DNA of 64,000 nucleotides from an uncultured Duncaniella sp. (GTDB taxonomy: Bacteria > Bacteroidota > Bacteroidia > Bacteroidales > Muribaculaceae). The DNA lies in the NCBI GenBank assembly GCA_958352885.1, contig CATWQI010000001.1, forward strand, positions 62,001 to 126,000, read 5' to 3'. Shown here one piece after another: positions 62,201 to 64,000 of the stretch. Position numbers and translations under genes: made by a program. The notes beneath the pieces were generated by a model. The model saw nothing but the letters and a program-made list of their open reading frames with translations. It was not told the DNA's origin and did no database searches. How positions within the stretch are numbered: the stretch's first letter is position 1; each line of letters begins with the position of its first letter.

Positions 62201-62707
62201 AAATATATAGACGGCTCGCTTGGTGGTGCAATAGGCGTGCTAGGTAAAAACATGTCTACCGCTGCTGAAGTTCGGCGACAAAATGGTGAAATAATTGGAC
62301 TTATAGATGCTCCATCTATTATAGCCAGTCTAAACAGAGATAAGGATGGAAATATAACAGAACATATTAAAGTAATCACCCACAGTATGGGATCAGCTTA
62401 TGCTAAAGGTTATATATCTTCTATCCTTAAATATGCTGATGATAATGGTATAAAAGGTGTCATTATTGATTTTGAAGCAGACTTTGCTCCGTACAATACC
62501 CAAAATCAAGAGGCAATAAACCATCCTAATATGGGACCTACTTACCAATTTTCGCATAGTAAGGATAAAATTGCTGGCAATAAAAATATAAGCGGAGCAC
62601 AAATGATGGATACATCATCTGATGCGAACCAAGCTCATAGTATAGGATCTTTTGTTCCCCAAATACAAAATATCCCGGTGAACATACACACTCCAAAGAA
62701 GAAGTGA
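53279..62707 (+). CDS. SpvB/FG-GAP/RHS giant protein with lipase-like toxin tip
   Basis: The 3142-aa protein has a signal peptide, an SpvB-like domain (APPSANNRGSANLQYAF... from about residue 275), six Ca-binding D-x-N/D-x-D-G loops such as FIDINGDGLPDK (between about 660 and 1650), then RHS repeats and the RHS core YHPDHLGSSSF...PFGE (about 2811) ending with DPDGK (about 2915). The last ~228 residues are A/T-rich and contain FINGF, the nucleophile motif THSMGS (Ser3036), IIDFEADF and SHSKDK, a lipase-like alpha/beta hydrolase pattern. Likely a polymorphic toxin whose tip is encapsulated by the RHS shell. Confidence 0.9.
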   Translation: MKRIYNIAVATVILSAVGLSGAWFLSGSSAEAGNSPGNDGISISSESTGISPGKTEVMESDSSPQQQEEVVSCNTKTGASVIETDPDNKSEKVKVKVKADKDPADGSVSKYFTAQKSDSISVAGGSLAVAEGRMLRPVSLSICAVDSIDLPELDFAMCNVTGESDGYRFLPHGTHFTEEGATIRLKYDRTRIPSGYTEDDIRTFYYDTEKGHWVALDRVKVDKELACVVSKTTHFTDMINGVIQAPESPETEGFAPTMMNDIKAADPTAKLNIIAPPSANNRGSANLQYAFEMPPARNGMAPSLGISYNSDGGNGWLGHGWDLSVPSISLDTRWGVPRYNLEEETETYSLSGSMLSTMDDNGAMSVAHRGDRIARKADRQFYTRQGGDFSRIIRKGDSPANYYWEVTDKQGVVYTYGGDGAVLKGTITDINGNTREVISEWKLRRVEETHGDWIEYEYATADEAVRGGLNAKAIYLAKVSAGNAGEEAHTVVTFTSGKEKRQKTNNARYGYLTSSNRLLEKVSIDFMGEGLRSYAFSYVDGAFHKDMLESVRQYDDSGNEFAFQTFDYYDDVQSGYGYVPFKSESETWNTHNDGLDAGFINPLQVAGGRFSDKPTALGGTTSTSISGSFYAGGGPFDGSPSKSLTGGGAFGYSNDTSSGLSTFIDINGDGLPDKVYKDGGTIYYRPQLKGESGEDVKFGAPIRIRGISNFSKASSSTITGGAKFNAGVQFATVTVGTDIVKTNTSVSEYFSDINGDGLVDLVSNGKVYFNHIEYDNDGNAVPTFTLSSADTPSPIIYGGKIDSSVITFDPQEQEDLVSSSPMQDIVRVWRAPKDGNISISGNVSLIIPSGNYDNNEYAHADGVRVAIQKGNTELWSKSIQKGDSSPYNATIQSLQVNKGDQLYFRVQSGNEELSNGAFDKVNWAPVITYTGIEERLPNGLSSTVYTPADGAIYDVNTVVNVDKGNNFSISGHFFKPVTTDDVVLRIIASNELMDENGNNNPTYTEKEVYRAVYGWQDTVDAELTADIVNNNRLPNISFIISSTSNVDWASIKWAPEVVYNDSTGKEQRVQIGPHYLTYAKMDIEGKPKTFLSTDTLLTIKPEILFGDNSVSGKFTLTAKTADRLLAKKDFAVQNGIVVSDSLEINNIGTDKIWFECSYPDYLSASVISSKVSVRKGISILPETVDAGFYSFGQEEGFGMLYRGWGGFVYNAADGRYGRPIDESLLKLPEDENSNVDPLTMPFTPIGTDQTTYTSWIGQRQDIYLTATEAGTARLTTQNVVWTNPLENDVEISGPEGEFLKGTGARAVSLRTTNKSTVLQSGALGITFNDASGSAKGEISMLDMNGDGYPDIIAGGTIQYTNSLGGISGEQFHGIGNNTSENSSKTWALGGNPVASVSNISNLLGGIIAQNSNKGKSDGKTGNNDGGKNTEKPHLNALQKLGNALATNKIAKELAKVSISGSIPVNIDEAVEAFIDVNGDGLPDKVLSNKTVRLNLGYSFSEPVAWDINRIQGGESKSYSGGGGYSFDKGSSSFSGGFGIVTSEAKEDFNFVDINSDGLPDKVWKSDNGVMVALNTGNGFDIPMLWNGVSDLNESRSTSESVNAAYTFNIVITPITPVAKISINPGFSTGHSINRTTFSLQDVDGDGYLDIVESDKESELKVTRSAIGRTNMLKSVTNSIGGRFELDYAHSTPTYGLPGGKWVMSALTVDDGIHDDGPLMKTAFEYADGNRDRHERDFLGFGKVITKSLDTENGGDVYRQAVQEFAVDNYYASGNLVASYVTDASGNKFTETVNEYDAYSVTANADNYSFVQKDVIYSDRASAFVPLRYTANKQYEGASSGVTISEAWNEYYLNGYHGELKSYRYSDKGTLGSNGSGAYDYATNIQYTSNSGKHIFGLPTNVTVTGGDGTMYHNVSATYDTKYPNHLTQVSQQLGNGTAVTDYKYDRYGNITQKTLPANATGQRMWYKYRYEPEMNMYVERIDDAWGYRSEAGNFDYRYGIALERRDLNNFYYETEIDNMGRVTKVRGPNELATGVPYIIAFEYKPKAEFGESGISAPAYAVTKHYDIQHPGDDLETVTFVDGFGRPVQVKKDGVVTTASKGSGASDQTVMIVSGRNVYDAFGRVAKAYYPVTEGTGSKTSFNTSFDSERPTITAYDVLDRALSVKLPDDSETTTEYSVDGGSNALVTMVTDALGNKQSTYTNGSGKTVKSVQHSGPDGEITTTFEYDGIQRIVKVTDTEGNQTLSTYDMGDRRTEVNHPASGITSFTYDALGNVLTKQTANMAEEGKMITYTYDYHRLTGINYPDHPENNVKYYYGGRNASHNRIGRLMLREDGTGAIEYFYGKMGEVTKTRRTLIVPNQAIATYVTQWTYDSHNRLVEMIYPDEEKVTYSYNLGGLLEKVRGEKSYGYDYITKLGYDKFEQRSYLKYCNGAETFYTYDNRRRLSNLAVNSGGTSIMDNAYTFDAVSNVLSVANNASLPQSGYAGGQMSHSYTYDGLYRLASATGTYTGADSKSASYTLNMGYDNMHRITSKRQHLTQDNVQFNGTLNVGYDLSYSYSSEEGKKFQLESVKDVNYRTEETPEGNNVENGHVYTYDKNGNLVYVNTSRMMTDGHRDNSVGERKLIWDEENRLLSVDDNGFVSNYWYDADGERTVKTSGESDQVYVNGVFSGGSTNTAKFSLYVSPYLVANQGGRYTKHIYAGSQRIVSKVGDFASYGSDPRRIEYAGSETDGLSVDYKSKYTAQQQVIKDHYTFFDVPYNGTDNNNYADGEGFCCNDGSLEAAQAKAMRKTQSRAVAKSFKDPDNYENLQFFYHPDHLGSSSFITNLDGEVVQHIEYVPFGEVFIEERNSVWNTPYLFNAKEFDEETGLYYYGARYYDSKLSLWISSDPISEKYPNISSYCYVANNPVNAYDPDGKLVIFINGFYVTPTEGGDKSYWRSYKNWHFSFSAYPVRYRREKIYEFDIDVMRHLNDTKAKYIDGSLGGAIGVLGKNMSTAAEVRRQNGEIIGLIDAPSIIASLNRDKDGNITEHIKVITHSMGSAYAKGYISSILKYADDNGIKGVIIDFEADFAPYNTQNQEAINHPNMGPTYQFSHSKDKIAGNKNISGAQMMDTSSDANQAHSIGSFVPQIQNIPVNIHTPKKK
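60740..61438 (+). repeat. RHS core segment duplicated downstream (copy 1)
   Basis: This part of the RHS gene matches 63286-63984 without net insertion or deletion (constant offset of 2546 bp). By eye about five amino acid differences occur in ~233 residues, and more at silent sites. Such a repeat can drive recombination that exchanges the toxin tip. Confidence 0.88.
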
Positions 62708-62742
62708 TGTTTGATATGAAAATTACATAATGTAGAATAGTT

Positions 62743-62788
62743 AAGTAGGAATTGTTCAAATAATTGATTATTTGAACAATTCCTACTT
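62743..62788 (+). terminator. Terminator after the RHS gene
   Basis: AAGTAGGAATTGTTCAAATA (from 62743) continues to 62764 and is mirrored exactly at 62767-62788, a 22-bp perfect stem with a two-base centre. Bidirectional. Confidence 0.85.
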
Positions 62789-62821
62789 ATTCCAACACAA
62801 ATCAGAATTTAGATTAGTTAT

Positions 62822-63256
62822 ATGAATAGCAATCATTTAATACTCAAATATATACCATATTTAATGGTCATAGCATTTTTACTTATGCTATTTTTATCCC
62901 CTGTATTACCCGATGCAGGTATTGATGATATCTCTCATGATATTCTTCATGTTTCCTATTTCAAAGGACGTGTTGTTTTTGCAATAATTATCCTTATAGT
63001 CTATTATAAGGCTATCAAAGAGCGTCCTATCGTTAACAAGATATATTCCTCATTAACTCTCTATCTATATCCTATCTTGTTGTATATAATGTTCCATACC
63101 GAAAATCCCATAAACTTTATACCATATTGTATTTCACTATATCTCTTTAATGGAGAAGGAGAGATTTATTTCATTTTAGTTTTCGATATTATTTTTGTCT
63201 TTTTTTCAATTTATTTAATTCAGATTTTTATAAATTCATATTTTGACAAAAAATAG
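62822..63256 (+). CDS. Small membrane protein, candidate immunity
   Basis: The 144-aa A/T-rich gene encodes a very hydrophobic protein with about four membrane helices (YLMVIAFLLMLFLSPVL; VVFAIIILIVYYKAI; LTLYLYPILLYIMF; FILVFDIIFVFFSIYLIQI). It sits directly after the variable toxin tip and before the displaced RHS copy, the usual place for an immunity gene in RHS loci. A membrane-bound immunity protein would suit a lipase-type toxin. No family recognised. Confidence 0.65.
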   Translation: MNSNHLILKYIPYLMVIAFLLMLFLSPVLPDAGIDDISHDILHVSYFKGRVVFAIIILIVYYKAIKERPIVNKIYSSLTLYLYPILLYIMFHTENPINFIPYCISLYLFNGEGEIYFILVFDIIFVFFSIYLIQIFINSYFDKK

Positions 63257-63285
63257 ACTCAAGGTACAACAATGACATTAGATAG

Positions 63286-63993
63286 ATGTCGCACAGCTAC
63301 ACATACGATGGACTATACCGCCTTGTATCGGCAACCGGCACATACACCGGGGCTGACAGCAAATCGGCATCCTACACCCTTGACATGGGCTATGACAACA
63401 TGCACCGCATCACCTCCAAGCGTCAGCATCTGACGCAGAACAATGTGCAGTTCAACGGCACCCTCAATGTCGGCTACGACCTCTCCTATACTTACAGTTC
63501 GGAAGAAGGCAAGAAATTCCAGCTTGAAAGTGTAAAGGATGTTAATTACCGCACTGAGGAGACTCCCGAAGGGAACAATGTCGAGAACGGACACGTTTAT
63601 ACATACGACAAGAATGGAAACCTTGTATATGTAAACACCAGCCGTATGATGACCGATGGACATCGGGACAACAGTGTCGGAGAGCGCAAGCTCATCTGGG
63701 ACGAGGAGAACCGTCTGCTTTCAGTGGACGACAACGGCTTCGTGTCCAACTATTGGTATGATGCTGATGGTGAACGTACCGTGAAGACTTCCGGCGAAAG
63801 CGATCAGGTATATGTCAATGGAGTCTTCTCCGGCGGCACGACCAACACAGCCAAGTTCTCGCTTTATGTGAGTCCTTACCTTGTTGCCAATCAGGGTGGC
63901 CGTTACACCAAGCATATCTACGCCGGTTCGCAGCGAATCGTGTCGAAGGTCGGCGATTTCGCCTCCTATGGCTCAGACCCACGCTATATATAA
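63286..63993 (+). pseudogene. Displaced RHS core fragment (orphan cassette)
   Basis: The frame starts MSHSYTYDGLYRLVSATGTY and repeats part of the RHS protein almost exactly, then diverges after GSDPR and stops at once (YI-stop). It lacks the N-terminal SpvB part and any signal peptide. It is a remnant or silent cassette left by past tip exchange; further orphan tip sequence may follow beyond the window. Confidence 0.85.
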
Positions 63994-64000
63994 AACGCCA

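Overview
The window looks like the chromosome of a gut Bacteroidales bacterium. The evidence is Bacteroidetes-type promoters (TAnnTTTG -7 boxes), TraN/TraO/MobC-type conjugation proteins, ArdC antirestriction, TonB-receptor-like barrels, GLPGLI-family proteins, a type IX-like sorting tail and an SpvB/RHS giant. The species cannot be fixed; a Muribaculaceae-like or Prevotella-like host is a guess. No rRNA, tRNA, integrase or CRISPR array was seen.

Region 1 (1-32.2 kb) is a conjugative element. A radical SAM protein cut by the window edge and a DNA methyltransferase lead into traN, traO, a lipoprotein and a VirD4/MobC coupling protein. A complete IS1182-family element sits directly behind the coupling protein. 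Cargo follows: a SLOG plus phosphoribosyltransferase-like pair, an AbiE-like regulator/nucleotidyltransferase pair with an overlapping metallophosphoesterase, small minus-strand genes typical of such elements, and an M23 peptidase. From 16.3 to 32.2 kb about fifteen tightly packed, often overlapping genes form what looks like one operon with a single promoter. They include DUF4099, Toprim primase-like, two related secreted proteins, M23 and glucosaminidase/M23 wall enzymes, an SSB-like protein, two ArdC-like proteins and a lysozyme. One gene in it carries a textbook-like -1 frameshift signal (A AAA AAG plus a hairpin).

Region 2 (32.2-49.7 kb) is visibly more A/T-rich and holds the most interesting system: a peptide-secretion locus. 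Behind an XRE regulator and a membrane TPR/HTH regulator lie five small genes, four or five of them easily missed by size, encoding 53-56 aa peptides with an exact 15-residue double-glycine leader and two cysteines. They come in two types (A and B) in a tandemly duplicated cassette of about 1.4 kb: conserved ~95-nt leader, A peptide, hairpin, GLPGLI protein, B peptide. Downstream are a C39-like/VKOR/thioredoxin fusion (disulfide formation), an outer-membrane barrel, a C39-peptidase ABC exporter, a radical SAM/SPASM maturase, a sixth four-cysteine double-glycine precursor, a second outer-membrane barrel, a stub of an HlyD adaptor and two lipoproteins. The simplest reading is a combined bacteriocin/RiPP locus in which oxidised peptides and a radical-SAM-modified peptide share one exporter.

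Region 3 (50-64 kb) has a large secreted protein with a C-terminal sorting-like tail and a 3142-aa SpvB/FG-GAP/RHS protein ending in an A/T-rich lipase-like tip. A small membrane protein (possible immunity) follows, then a near-identical displaced ~700-bp copy of the RHS core, as in recombination-driven tip replacement.
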